From Neobacillus sp. SuZ13 (GTDB lineage Bacteria > Bacillota > Bacilli > Bacillales > Cytobacillaceae): 64,000 nt of DNA. Below are positions 50,687-59,851 of this stretch, piece after piece (within the stretch, counting starts at the first letter, position 1; the number at the start of each line of letters is the position of its first letter). Under the pieces are notes generated by a model. That model worked only from the letters and a program-made list of their open reading frames with translations, did no database searches and was not told where the DNA came from. The stretch spans positions 4,425,501-4,489,500 of the forward strand of contig NZ_CP126107.1 in NCBI RefSeq assembly GCF_030123365.1, given 5' to 3'. The translations under genes and the position numbers were made by a program.

Positions 50687-51721
50687 CTATTTATTTTGAT
50701 ACAATTTCGTCCATACAGCAGTTAAATCCTTACTTAGAAACTGTAATAAGCTAATGACTCTGGAATATTCCATCCTTGTAGGGCCTAGGATGGCGATCGT
50801 CCCTAAATTCTCAACACCAGCCGAATAAGTAGCTGTGATTAAGCTGCAATTATCCATAACACTATTATTATTTTCAGTACCAATTTTAACTTGAATTCCA
50901 GCTGAATCGTTTCTGATTAAATTATAAATCCACTCTTCCTGGTCAATCATCGTTAATAAGCTTCGCAGTTTTGTTACATCATGAAACTCCGGCTGGCTTA
51001 ACATATTGGTCTTTCCAGCGAAGAAAAGTTTTTCATTAACTGGCATTTTTAATGAATCTGCGATAGTATGCAGCATTAAGTCATAATCATGGATATGCTG
51101 CCTTAAAAGCATGGCTACTTCTTTATAAATCTTATCATTTAGATCTTCGAGAGGTACGCCTGATAAACGATCGTTTAAAATATTCACCGTTTTTTCTAAA
51201 TCACTGGCATCAACTGATGGTGGTAAAGAAAAGGTCCTATTTTCTACATGGCCCGTATCTGTAACAAAAATAGCTACGGCTGTTTCTTTGTTTAACGGGA
51301 TAATTTGAATTTTTTTCAACTTATTAATACTAACAGCCGGACCAAGAACAATGGATGTGTAGTTCGTTAAGTCCGATAATATTTTTGCAGACCTTTGGAT
51401 AATTTTTTCGAATTCGAAAATTTTCTCAGCAAAAATCGACTGAATGATTGATGTATCATGTTGATTTAATACCTGTGGAGACAAAAGATGATCCACATAA
51501 TAGCGATATCCTTTTTCCGAAGGGACACGACCTGAAGAGGTATGTGTCTTTTCAATATACCCCAACTCTTCAAGGTCGGACATTTCATTACGAATGGTTG
51601 CCGAACTGAAAGAAATCTCTTGCTTTTTCGACAAACTTCTTGAGCCGACTGGTTGGGCAGATCGAATAAAGTCATCAACAATAACCTGAAGAATTAACAA
51701 TTGACGATCTGTTAGCAACAT
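50687..51721 (-). CDS. hrcA: Heat-inducible transcription repressor HrcA
   Basis: Represses class I heat-shock genes by binding CIRCE with help from GroEL. 344 residues: N-terminal winged HTH (LTDRQLLILQVIVDDFIRSAQPVGSRSLSK, then SSATIRNEMSDLEELGYI), then a GAF-like dimer domain. RBS AGAGGTGA. First gene of the operon and autoregulated through the CIRCE element directly upstream. Confidence 0.97.
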   Translation of the reverse strand: MLLTDRQLLILQVIVDDFIRSAQPVGSRSLSKKQEISFSSATIRNEMSDLEELGYIEKTHTSSGRVPSEKGYRYYVDHLLSPQVLNQHDTSIIQSIFAEKIFEFEKIIQRSAKILSDLTNYTSIVLGPAVSINKLKKIQIIPLNKETAVAIFVTDTGHVENRTFSLPPSVDASDLEKTVNILNDRLSGVPLEDLNDKIYKEVAMLLRQHIHDYDLMLHTIADSLKMPVNEKLFFAGKTNMLSQPEFHDVTKLRSLLTMIDQEEWIYNLIRNDSAGIQVKIGTENNNSVMDNCSLITATYSAGVENLGTIAILGPTRMEYSRVISLLQFLSKDLTAVWTKLYQNK

Positions 51722-51733
51722 TCATCACCTCTG

Positions 51734-51760
51734 TTAGCACTCCTAGTTAACGAGTGCTAA
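51734..51760. promoter_or_regulatory. CIRCE operator of the hrcA operon
   Basis: TTAGCACTC (51734-51742), 9-bp spacer, GAGTGCTAA (51752-51760): a perfect consensus CIRCE. A TATAAT reads on the minus strand at 51765-51760 and overlaps its edge, placing the operator at the transcription start. Confidence 0.98.
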
Positions 51761-51850
51761 TTATATTAATAAATTATCAAATGAAGGGGGATGGTGTCAA
51801 TCAAAAAGAACAGTAAACTACTCTAATCAAGACAATAATTAAAATCTTGC

Positions 51851-52984
51851 TTATCTTAAAAATGCCAGGAATACTTCATTTCCTAGCAGTCTCCCCTTTT
51901 TCGTTAAAAATATATGATTTTTTTCCACATCTAACCACTGTTTTGCCGTTAATTCACTAATCTCTTTTTCGAATAATTGAAGGGGGTCTTTTGCAAACTT
52001 TTCAATAAAATGAGGAATGAAGATACCTGCAGTTTTTCGCAATCCCAAAAACATTTCTTCTTCCATTTGTTCAATTTTTGAAGTTTGATGTTCTTCCATT
52101 ACCGGCAGGAGCCCCTTATTTATTTGCTCCATATACCTTTTTAAGGGACCAATATTCGAACGTCTTATCTCATTTAAATAGCTATGTGCACCTGCTCCAA
52201 ACCCATAATAGGAATCATTATTCCAATAGGTAAGGTTATGTTTGCTCTCATACCCTGGTTTAGAAAAATTACTAATTTCATATTGGTTGAAGCCATGTTT
52301 TTCCATTTCTTCCATTAGTAATTCGTACATAGCTGCTTCCACATCCTCACCGGGAGTTGGCAGTTTTCCTTTTTTTAGTAAATTATAAAAAACTGTTTTG
52401 GGTTCAATGATTAACGAATAGGCAGAATAATGTGTGATATCAAGTAAAAAAGCCTCTTTTAATGTCTCTTTAAAATCTGAAAGAGTTTGTGAAGGTAAAC
52501 TAAAGATAAGATCAATACTGATATTTTCAAATCCCAAGGATTTTGCGTTATCAATTGTTTGGTAGACATCCTTCGCTTTGTGGACGCGGCCGATTCTTTG
52601 CAGTAGTTCCTCATTAAACGTTTGAACTCCAAGACTAATCCGGTTAACCCCAGCCTCTTTTAATATTTCTAATTTCCCTGCCGTTAAATCACCTGGATTC
52701 GCCTCAAAGGTATATTCTATATCCTCACCCTTAGGTAAAATTCTGTTAATACTTTCACAAAATTGATAAAGCTGCTTTTCATTTAACGATGTCGGTGTAC
52801 CCCCACCCACAAAAATCGTCTCAAGGACATTTGTTGGAAATTGGGTTAGAGTCAGTTTCATTTCTTGCTCAAGTGCTTTTAAATAATCATCAACCGGCTG
52901 CCCCTTTAGAAACACTTTATTAAAATCACAATAATGGCAAATATGCTCACAAAAAGGGATATGGAGATATGCTGATTTAATCAT
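51851..52984 (-). CDS. hemW: HemW, radical SAM heme chaperone (HemN-like)
   Basis: About 377 residues. Radical SAM motif CEHICHYCDF near the N-terminus, then IFVGGGTPTSL and GVNRISLGVQTF; C-terminal HemN domain with NLTYWNNDSYYGFGAGAHSYLN. The extra N-terminal cysteine specific to true coproporphyrinogen oxidases is absent, so a heme-insertion or chaperone role is more likely. ATG at 52984 (MIKSAYLHIPFCEH) fits the family; the frame extension to 53032 does not. 77 bp after lepA. Confidence 0.9.
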   Translation of the reverse strand: MIKSAYLHIPFCEHICHYCDFNKVFLKGQPVDDYLKALEQEMKLTLTQFPTNVLETIFVGGGTPTSLNEKQLYQFCESINRILPKGEDIEYTFEANPGDLTAGKLEILKEAGVNRISLGVQTFNEELLQRIGRVHKAKDVYQTIDNAKSLGFENISIDLIFSLPSQTLSDFKETLKEAFLLDITHYSAYSLIIEPKTVFYNLLKKGKLPTPGEDVEAAMYELLMEEMEKHGFNQYEISNFSKPGYESKHNLTYWNNDSYYGFGAGAHSYLNEIRRSNIGPLKRYMEQINKGLLPVMEEHQTSKIEQMEEEMFLGLRKTAGIFIPHFIEKFAKDPLQLFEKEISELTAKQWLDVEKNHIFLTKKGRLLGNEVFLAFLR

Positions 52985-53061
52985 TTCGTTCACTTCCTCA
53001 TTCTTCAACAAAAAGAGGCTAGAATTCGCCAAAAAATGGCTTGTCCTAACCCCCAGCTAGT

Positions 53062-54897
53062 TTATTTTTTTGTGTTGCTATCGTCCATTTTTAAGACAGC
53101 CATAAATGCTTCTTGTGGTACTTCAACGGATCCTACTTGCTTCATCCGCTTTTTACCTTCTTTTTGCTTTTCTAATAATTTTCGTTTACGGGAAATATCT
53201 CCGCCATAACATTTGGCTAAAACGTTTTTACGCATAGCCTTAATTGTAGAACGAGCAATAATCTTTTGACCCACTGCAGCCTGAATTGGAACTTCAAACT
53301 GCTGCCTAGGAATAAGCTCCTTCAGTTTCTCAACAATAATCTTCCCTCGTTCATAGGCGAAGTCTTTATGAACAATAAAGCTTAATGCATCCACTTTTTC
53401 ACCATTTAACAATATGTCCATTTTAACAAGGCTGGAAGGTTTATAACCAATGAGCTCGTAATCAAAGGATGCGTAACCTCTTGTGCTTGATTTCAATTGA
53501 TCAAAGAAATCATAGACAATTTCTGCTAATGGCATTTCATAAATAATACTTACCCGATTTTCCGCCAAGTATTCCATTGTTACAAAAATTCCCCGTTTTT
53601 GTTGGCAAAGTTCCATAATGGTTCCTACATAATCATTTGGAGCCATCATCGTTGCTTTCACATAAGGCTCTTCAACACGGTCAATTTTTTGTGGATCCGG
53701 TAAATCTGAAGGATTGTCCACCCTTATTTCGGAGCCATCTGTCATATGAACATGATAGATAACACTCGGTGCTGTCGTTATTAAATCAATTTTAAATTCA
53801 CGTTCAATCCGTTCTTGAATAATCTCCATGTGAAGCAATCCTAAGAATCCACAACGGAATCCAAATCCAAGTGCTTGTGAAGTTTCTGGTTCAAATTGAA
53901 GTGAAGAATCATTTAACTGAAGCTTTTCAAGTGCTTCACGCAGATCATTAAACTTCGCTGTATCAATTGGGTAAAGTCCACAGTAAACCATTGGGTTTAA
54001 TTTCCTGTAACCTGGAAGCGGCTCTGTTGCCCCATTTTTTGCATTGGTAATTGTATCACCCACACGAGTATCGCCGACATTTTTTATTGATGCAGATAAA
54101 AAGCCAACATCACCAACGGTTAACTCATCACGCATGGTTGCTTTTGGTGTAAAAACGCCTACCTCATTTACTTCAAATTCTTTTCCGGTAGCCATCATTC
54201 GTACTTTATCGCCCACCTTAACGGTTCCTTCGACCACACGAATGTACGCGACAACACCACGATAGGCATCATAAAGAGAATCGAAAATAAGGGCCTTTAA
54301 TGGTGCTTCTGGGTCTCCCTGCGGTGCAGGGACTTTTTGAACGACTTGTTCAAGGATTTCTTCTATCCCAATCCCAGCCTTTGCTGAAGCTAACACGGCT
54401 TCCGAAGCGTCCAAACCGATGACATCCTCGATTTCTCCTCGAACACGCTCTGGATCTGCACTAGGCAAGTCAATTTTGTTAATGACTGGTAAAATTTCAA
54501 GGTCGTTATCAAGGGCAAGATAAACGTTGGCTAGTGTCTGTGCTTCAATTCCTTGTGCAGCGTCAACGACTAAAACAGCCCCTTCACATGCTGCAAGACT
54601 TCTTGAAACTTCATAAGTAAAATCGACATGTCCAGGTGTATCAATTAAATGGAATATATATTCTTCTCCATCTTTTGCTTTGTATTTTAACTGAACGGCA
54701 TTTAATTTAATGGTAATTCCACGTTCTCTTTCAAGGTCCATTGAATCAAGGAGCTGATCTTTCATTTCCCGAGAGGTCAATGCATTGGTTCTCTCCAAGA
54801 TCCGGTCAGCTAATGTTGATTTCCCATGATCAATATGGGCAATAATTGAGAAATTTCTAATTTTTGATTGTCGTTTGAGTCTTTCATTATTGTTCAT
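53062..54897 (-). CDS. lepA: Elongation factor 4 (LepA)
   Basis: Translational GTPase, 611 residues. G1 AHIDHGKSTL, G3 DTPGHVDF, G4 NKIDLPSADP, then EF-G-like domains II, III and V, and the LepA-specific C-terminal domain (IARSTIKAMRKNVLAKCYGGDISRKRKLLEKQ). Length is normal. ATG at 54897. Leads a unit with hemW; upstream genes yqxA and spoIIP end in a terminator-like hairpin. Confidence 0.97.
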   Translation of the reverse strand: MNNNERLKRQSKIRNFSIIAHIDHGKSTLADRILERTNALTSREMKDQLLDSMDLERERGITIKLNAVQLKYKAKDGEEYIFHLIDTPGHVDFTYEVSRSLAACEGAVLVVDAAQGIEAQTLANVYLALDNDLEILPVINKIDLPSADPERVRGEIEDVIGLDASEAVLASAKAGIGIEEILEQVVQKVPAPQGDPEAPLKALIFDSLYDAYRGVVAYIRVVEGTVKVGDKVRMMATGKEFEVNEVGVFTPKATMRDELTVGDVGFLSASIKNVGDTRVGDTITNAKNGATEPLPGYRKLNPMVYCGLYPIDTAKFNDLREALEKLQLNDSSLQFEPETSQALGFGFRCGFLGLLHMEIIQERIEREFKIDLITTAPSVIYHVHMTDGSEIRVDNPSDLPDPQKIDRVEEPYVKATMMAPNDYVGTIMELCQQKRGIFVTMEYLAENRVSIIYEMPLAEIVYDFFDQLKSSTRGYASFDYELIGYKPSSLVKMDILLNGEKVDALSFIVHKDFAYERGKIIVEKLKELIPRQQFEVPIQAAVGQKIIARSTIKAMRKNVLAKCYGGDISRKRKLLEKQKEGKKRMKQVGSVEVPQEAFMAVLKMDDSNTKK

Positions 54898-54969
54898 GGT
54901 CTTTCACTCCTACTATACTCGCACATATACACTATTTTGAATTATATCAATAGGATTAACAAGATTCAA

Positions 54970-55010
54970 TCAAAATCGAAAAGCGGCACCAAACTGGTGC
55001 CACTTCGATT
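54970..55010 (-). terminator. Terminator after spoIIP-yqxA
   Basis: Hairpin built on GGCACCA/TGGTGCC (54985-54991 with 54995-55001), extended with mismatches to about 54975-55010, T-rich on the minus strand. Confidence 0.8.
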
Positions 55011-55013
55011 ATT

Positions 55014-55340
55014 TTAATCAGCAATAAGATGAACTAACTTTTCAGAAGCGCCTGATATCCCCTCAGACATCTTCTTGCCCATTGAAGAGAAAAAATTATA
55101 TGCACTTATTTCTTCTAGTTTCTTTTGCTTTGCCTCAAGATCATGACTTGAGATTTCGTTTCCCAAAAAGGTAGCTTGCAAGTTACTGTCTGTCCCATTT
55201 AAACTAACAGCATTTTGAAAGTTTGGATCATCATAGCCTTTCATTTTATGAATACCATCATTAGCCAATTGCATACCTACTAAAACAGAGATTAACATGA
55301 GAGCAGCCAAGCATACACTTTTTAACATGAACATCTTCAT
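55014..55340 (-). CDS. yqxA: YqxA-like protein (DUF3679)
   Basis: 108 residues: N-terminal membrane anchor (MKMFMLKSVCLAALMLISVLVG) followed by an extracytoplasmic region with a charged helix (HDLEAKQKKLEEI) . Matches the DUF3679 protein between spoIIP and lepA in Bacillus. Start ATG 55340 has AAGGGAG 8 nt upstream; the frame open to 55445 runs into spoIIP. Function unknown; position suggests expression with spoIIP in sporulation. Confidence 0.8.
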   Translation of the reverse strand: MKMFMLKSVCLAALMLISVLVGMQLANDGIHKMKGYDDPNFQNAVSLNGTDSNLQATFLGNEISSHDLEAKQKKLEEISAYNFFSSMGKKMSEGISGASEKLVHLIAD

Positions 55341-55359
55341 AAAAAATGCTCCCTTACAT

Positions 55360-56556
55360 CTATTGTTCTTTTGTTGATTGTTCAACATCCTTGTTAACTT
55401 TTTCAGCATCCCAGTAAAAATCACTAAACACATCAGCAAGGGCATCTGCCGAACGATTTAATTCTTCAAACGTATTGTCGACACCGCCAAATTCAATCAA
55501 GATTGCATTATTTGATAGGTTCTGATTATAAACAGCATTTCCACTATACTTCACGAAAACACCTCTGCTTAAACCTTTATACTTTTTTTCTAAACTTTTA
55601 TGCAGTTCGGTTGCTAATTTCTCGTTTTTCTCATGATTTGGGTTTTTACCGCCGATGATAAAGGCGAGCTTTGCATATGACTTGCCGTTAATGGTAATGG
55701 TTGATTTATCTTTACGGTTAGAATCCCTATGAATATCAATAAAGTAATGCAAATCACGATCCGATGCCATTGCCGATTGAACAACTGAGCGGGATTCCTG
55801 GTAAGAACTGGGATATGTCAAACCTTTTTTATTGAGGTTTGCTTGAACATCCGTTTTATCTATAAAGGTTCCAATTCCTCTATCTTCCAAACTTGTCTTT
55901 AAGTGATCACCAATTTTTGTTACGTTGATTTTTGAATGAAAAGCTAAATTCGGATTGGTAACACCCTTTAAATAGGGCAAATAAGATTCCCTGTTATGTG
56001 TAAAATATAGATAGACAACCTTACGTGAGCCTGTTGTCTGACTAGGTGCAGGAAGTGGATTTTCATCCTCAGGCTTTTCTAAGCCCTCTAAATTTTGTAA
56101 GGATGCCTCTCGCTCCGCTTTCATTATTTCAATGGGCGGGGCAGATTCAATCGGCATATTTGTGTAGTTTGTCCCCTCACCAGCGACTAGAATTTTACCA
56201 TCAAATTGATAAAATCCTGGCAGCTCCCTACCAAGGAGACTGCGGGGATCATTTAAGTTAATGTTACTTGATAACTTAAATACCATGTTCGTTAACGTAG
56301 GAGTTGAGGTCCAATCATGTTCAACTGATAAGAAATGATGATTTTCCCAACCCATTAATTGATAGAGCAATTCCCCATTCACATTTGTTGCCGCCTGATT
56401 AACCGAAGACGACATAAGTCGATATTGTGGCTTTAACGAGGTTAATAACCCACTAATAGAGAAAATCAATAGCATAAATAGTAACAATAATCCAGCGGCT
56501 TTAAGTAGACTTGTCCCTTGCACCATAACAAAAGTTCCTGAATTTCTAGCTTTCAT
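55360..56556 (-). CDS. spoIIP: Stage II sporulation protein P (SpoIIP)
   Basis: Peptidoglycan amidase/endopeptidase that, with SpoIID and SpoIIM, thins the septal wall during engulfment. About 398 residues: one membrane anchor near 20-38, a linker with Pro/Glu (EKPEDENPLPAPSQ), and an amidase domain with YFTHNRESYLPYL, HYFIDIHRDSN and a late conserved Glu in LIEFGGVDNT. ATG at 56556 has GAGGTGG 4-5 nt upstream. Follows gpr as in B. subtilis. Confidence 0.94.
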   Translation of the reverse strand: MKARNSGTFVMVQGTSLLKAAGLLLLFMLLIFSISGLLTSLKPQYRLMSSSVNQAATNVNGELLYQLMGWENHHFLSVEHDWTSTPTLTNMVFKLSSNINLNDPRSLLGRELPGFYQFDGKILVAGEGTNYTNMPIESAPPIEIMKAEREASLQNLEGLEKPEDENPLPAPSQTTGSRKVVYLYFTHNRESYLPYLKGVTNPNLAFHSKINVTKIGDHLKTSLEDRGIGTFIDKTDVQANLNKKGLTYPSSYQESRSVVQSAMASDRDLHYFIDIHRDSNRKDKSTITINGKSYAKLAFIIGGKNPNHEKNEKLATELHKSLEKKYKGLSRGVFVKYSGNAVYNQNLSNNAILIEFGGVDNTFEELNRSADALADVFSDFYWDAEKVNKDVEQSTKEQ

Positions 56557-56630
56557 GGTTCCACCTCGCAAAACTGATTCTAGTAAATGATATGAAGCTA
56601 CTAGAATTGGTAGAACCCGAAATTTAACTT

Positions 56631-56672
56631 AAGAGGCATCCTTTCAAATAAATAGATTTGAAAGATGCCTCT
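56631..56672 (-). terminator. Hairpin between gpr and spoIIP
   Basis: Long stem, 18 pairs with one bulge (56631-56649 with 56656-56672, allowing c56641 to bulge), 6-nt loop. T-tract on the minus strand is poor, so partial termination or RNA stabilisation is possible. Confidence 0.7.
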
Positions 56673-56682
56673 TATTATTCCT

Positions 56683-57807
56683 TTATTTGGTGTAGTAGCC
56701 AGCATTCCCTTGGTCAACAGCACCATGTAGTGATGAATTTAAACCGTTGGCAATTAGATTAGCCATATCTTCAATAAAAACATCAACTTCCTTAGGAGTA
56801 ACCATTAAATTATGACCAATTGGTGATAAAACTTCATAAATTAATTTTCTTTTCTCTTCCTCTTCCAATGTACCAATCATTCCAAGAAAGGTTTTCCGGT
56901 GCTTTTCTTCCGGTAAGTCCTCTTCAGTCAACTTTCGCTTTTCACCGAAACTCATCCCTGCGGGTGCAAGTGCTCTTGAAGGACGATCGCCCTCCTTTAG
57001 CTCTTTTCCAAAGTGTTTCAGGATAAAATCGATCGTATCACTAGTAATGGACACAGCATCTACCACGGTCGGAACCCCAATGGCAATGACAGGTATTCCT
57101 AAGGTTTCTTTACTCAATTCTTTTCTTTTATTACCTACCCCCGAACCAGGATGTATTCCTGTATCGGAAATTTGGATGGTTGAATTAACCCGTTCAATCG
57201 AACGTGATGCAAGTGCATCAATAGCAATAACAAAATCAGGCTTTGTTTTTTCCACTACACCAAAAATAATATCGCTTGTTTCAATCCCCGTTAACCCCAT
57301 AACACCTGGTGAAAGGGCACTAACGGACCTGAAGCCTTCCTCTACATTTTCGGGCTGCAACTGAAACAAGTGGCGGGTGACCAGTAAATTTTCACACACC
57401 ATCGGTCCTAGGGCATCTGGGGTCACATTCCAATTGCCTAGACCCACCACAAGACATGAATCCGTTTTTTGGATCCCAGACCCTTCCAAAAAGTAGGAGA
57501 ACTCTCTAGCAAAAATCTCCTCCACCTTTTGCTGTACCTCTGTGTTTTGCTGGCGAATCCCTTGTACTTCAACAGTTAAATATCGACCAGCTTTTTTCCC
57601 TAGCTGGTGGGCCCCTTGTTCAGTTACTTCGACCAAAGAAACCTTTATGTCATCGACATCTTTTTCCTTAATAATCACGCCTTCAATTTGTGAAAGATCT
57701 TTCTCTTGCCCGACTGACCCTTTTTGCTGTGTAAGGACCATCTCTCTTGCTTCAATCGCCAAATCCGTTCGAACAGAATATTGACTTAAGTCAATTGACT
57801 TATCCAT
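56683..57807 (-). CDS. gpr: Germination protease GPR
   Basis: Aspartic-type endopeptidase degrading small acid-soluble spore proteins at germination. 374 residues, made as zymogen P46 that self-cleaves near the N-terminus; the sequence SVRTDLAIEA (residues 11-20) is the processing site, with cleavage probably after Asp15. VVGLGNWNVTPDALGP and AIDALASRSIERV are family motifs. Start ATG at 57807. Proper sigma-G promoter was not assigned. Confidence 0.95.
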   Translation of the reverse strand: MDKSIDLSQYSVRTDLAIEAREMVLTQQKGSVGQEKDLSQIEGVIIKEKDVDDIKVSLVEVTEQGAHQLGKKAGRYLTVEVQGIRQQNTEVQQKVEEIFAREFSYFLEGSGIQKTDSCLVVGLGNWNVTPDALGPMVCENLLVTRHLFQLQPENVEEGFRSVSALSPGVMGLTGIETSDIIFGVVEKTKPDFVIAIDALASRSIERVNSTIQISDTGIHPGSGVGNKRKELSKETLGIPVIAIGVPTVVDAVSITSDTIDFILKHFGKELKEGDRPSRALAPAGMSFGEKRKLTEEDLPEEKHRKTFLGMIGTLEEEEKRKLIYEVLSPIGHNLMVTPKEVDVFIEDMANLIANGLNSSLHGAVDQGNAGYYTK

Positions 57808-58018
57808 TAATATTCACTCCCATCAAATCTTTCAAAAGTCTAGCAACTATTTCCTATTTTTGCCCTTACCATCTTAAATCATGCAAATGATATTCTTCTG
57901 CGAAAACAGTATTGCATTATAGCCTTCCATTTGATAAAATATTTCATGTTCTGAATTATTTTTTAGGAATGTTAAGTCGAGTTCATATAGTCTCGATTCT
58001 TTGTAGGAGGTGAAAGTA

Positions 58019-58279
58019 ATGCCTAATATTAAATCTGCTATTAAGCGTGTAAAAACAAGTGAAGCTCGTAACGCTCAAAATACAACTGCGAAATCTGCAA
58101 TGCGTACTGCTGTTAAGAAAGTAGAAGCTGCAATTTCTACTAACGACGGTGCTGCTGCTAAAGAAGTATTTGCTACTGCTGCTAGTAAATTAGACAAGGC
58201 TGCTGCAAAAGGTCTTATCCACAAAAATGCTGCTGCTCGTAAAAAATCTCGTCTAATGAAAAAGACTAACGCTCTTTAA
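58019..58279 (+). CDS. rpsT: 30S ribosomal protein S20
   Basis: 86 residues, basic and Ala-rich (MPNIKSAIKRVKTSEARNAQ, ending KKSRLMKKTNAL). ATG at 58019 has TAGGAGGTGA upstream. Single gene on the plus strand between divergent gpr and convergent holA, as in B. subtilis. Strong biased codon use (GCT, AAA, CGT) agrees with high expression. Confidence 0.97.
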   Translation: MPNIKSAIKRVKTSEARNAQNTTAKSAMRTAVKKVEAAISTNDGAAAKEVFATAASKLDKAAAKGLIHKNAAARKKSRLMKKTNAL

Positions 58280-58284
58280 TTTAG

Positions 58285-58325
58285 AGAAAAAAAACGATTC
58301 CTTTTCAAAGGAATCGTTTTTTTTA
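58285..58325. terminator. Bidirectional terminator between rpsT and holA
   Basis: Stem of about 15 bp centred on CGATTCCTT/AAGGAATCG (58295-58303 with 58308-58316) with a 4-nt loop, A-run before and T-run after. Confidence 0.93.
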
Positions 58326-59339
58326 TTTCTTTAAATGAAATAGAAACATTTCAATCAATAAAGATTTATTCATGCCGCCGGTTTTCATTTGATAATCAGC
58401 TTCAGCGAGGAGGTCAATTAAATGGGCCAATTCTTCATCCGTAAATTTATTTGCTTGTCCGAGTGCTAGCTTAACACGGAAAGGATGTGTTCTTAAGTAA
58501 CCAGCAATTTGCTGCTGCCCATATCCTCTCCTCGACAGTTCCTTTACTTGGTAAATCAACCTAAATTGTCCTGCAAGTAAAGCCAAAATCTTTATAGGTT
58601 CTTCATTTTGTTTTAACAAATCGTAATAAATCCTTAACGCTTCATCAAGTTTTCGCAGCACTACTTTTTCGATTAGCGTAAAGATATTCTGCTCAAGTGA
58701 TCGTGCCACTAATTTCTCTACTAGACCTATGTCAATTCTTTTTTCACCGGATGCATATAATGCCAATTTATCTACTTCACTGGTAATCATAAACATATTT
58801 GTTCCAACTAGTGCCAATAATTGGTCGATCGCTTCTGGTTCGAATTCTATCCCACTGTTCTTGGCCCTGCCCTTGATCCAGTTCCTTAAGTCATGTTCAT
58901 TTAACTTTTTTGCTTCAACGACTTCAGCATGTCTTTTTAATTCCTTTGTTATTTTTTTCCGTTCATCCAACTTTTCATAGGGCGCGGAAATTACTAACAC
59001 TGAATAAGGTGAGGGCTCTTTTAAATACATTTCGAACCTGGATAAGTTGTGTACCGCCTTATCCTTAGATTTTTCTGCTGTTAAAAAAACAGGATTATGT
59101 AAAAAGATAACTTTTTTTTCCCCTAAAAAAGGAAAGGTTTCTGCATCTTCGATGGCCACCTCAATGGGTGTTTCCTCTAAATCATAACTAGCAAAATTAA
59201 AATCCTTCTCTTCTTCGGTCAAAATATGATCGAGTAGTAATTGCTTTGTTTCATTAATTAAAAAAGACTCAGTTCCAAATAATAAATAAACAGGAGCAAA
59301 TTCCTTTTGTTTAATTTTTTTCCAACTATCCATTACCAT
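58323..59339 (-). CDS. holA: DNA polymerase III delta subunit HolA (YqeN)
   Basis: Clamp-loader delta subunit that opens the beta clamp. 338 residues: AAA+ like N-terminal domain beginning FAPVYLLFGTESFLINETKQ, lid domain, and helical C-terminal domain (NEEPIKILALLAGQFRLIYQVKELSR, ending SLLIEMFLFHLKK). ATG at 59339 has GGGGAG 9 nt upstream; ATG 59333 is an alternative. Confidence 0.93.
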   Translation of the reverse strand: MVMDSWKKIKQKEFAPVYLLFGTESFLINETKQLLLDHILTEEEKDFNFASYDLEETPIEVAIEDAETFPFLGEKKVIFLHNPVFLTAEKSKDKAVHNLSRFEMYLKEPSPYSVLVISAPYEKLDERKKITKELKRHAEVVEAKKLNEHDLRNWIKGRAKNSGIEFEPEAIDQLLALVGTNMFMITSEVDKLALYASGEKRIDIGLVEKLVARSLEQNIFTLIEKVVLRKLDEALRIYYDLLKQNEEPIKILALLAGQFRLIYQVKELSRRGYGQQQIAGYLRTHPFRVKLALGQANKFTDEELAHLIDLLAEADYQMKTGGMNKSLLIEMFLFHLKK

Positions 59340-59643
59340 GTTTCAGCGCTCCCCTTCTTTCCATTCATACCTATGGTAAAGAAGCTTGGCCATTTTGACA
59401 AGCATTTTAAAGGGAATTAGCACCTATTTCAGAAGTGCTAATTCCCTATCTATAATGAACGCCTGCAATAGAAGCCCTAGGATATTCTATTGTCTGGCGG
59501 AGTTCCTTAAGTAAATATAGTTTAGCCTTTTATCAGTCTCACTATTTTGACAACTCTTGTCAGTTGTGGAAAGCAATTTGAAGTATGCTGGATTTTTTTC
59601 CGAGAATGACTTATACTATATTGTGAAATAGGAGGGGTAGACT
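59340..59643. other. Divergent holA/yqzM region with perfect inverted repeat
   Basis: 304 bp without a gene. Contains a perfect 13-bp inverted repeat, AGGGAATTAGCAC at 59411-59423 and its complement at 59435-59447, separated by 11 bp. No T-tract follows in either direction. The core TTAGCAC-N11-GTGCTAA resembles CIRCE but with spacing shorter by two. Confidence 0.6.
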
Positions 59644-59778
59644 GTGAATGAATTTGAAAAAGATGTGCAAAGTAAACGAAACGACGCAATTGATTCAGGG
59701 GTAGGATTTGGGGTTTCTTTTGGTTTTTTTGCCATAATGTTTATTGTTGCAACAGTCATTAAGGTAATCGGTTCGTAA
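59644..59778 (+). CDS. yqzM: YqzM family small membrane protein
   Basis: 44-residue protein, VNEFEKDVQSKRNDAI then a hydrophobic segment (GVSFGFFAIMFIVATVIKVIG). It matches the conserved YqzM protein located between holA and comEC in Bacillus. Start is GTG at 59644 with AGGAGGGG upstream. Single membrane pass. Function unknown. Followed by a terminator. Confidence 0.88.
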   Translation: MNEFEKDVQSKRNDAIDSGVGFGVSFGFFAIMFIVATVIKVIGS

Positions 59779-59807
59779 TGTTTGGCTACATATTTGTAAG
59801 GTAGAAG

Positions 59808-59831
59808 GCTGCGTTGATGCAGTCTTTTTTA
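59808..59831 (+). terminator. Terminator of yqzM
   Basis: Stem GGCTGC/GCAGTC with one G-T pair and a 6-nt loop, followed by six T. Confidence 0.82.
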
Positions 59832-59851
59832 ATTATTAGAGATGTTTTATC

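Noticed and set aside
59411..59447. Second CIRCE element
   Set aside because: Spacing between the half-sites is 11 rather than 13 and the TC/GA inner bases are absent; kept only as an unexplained inverted repeat.
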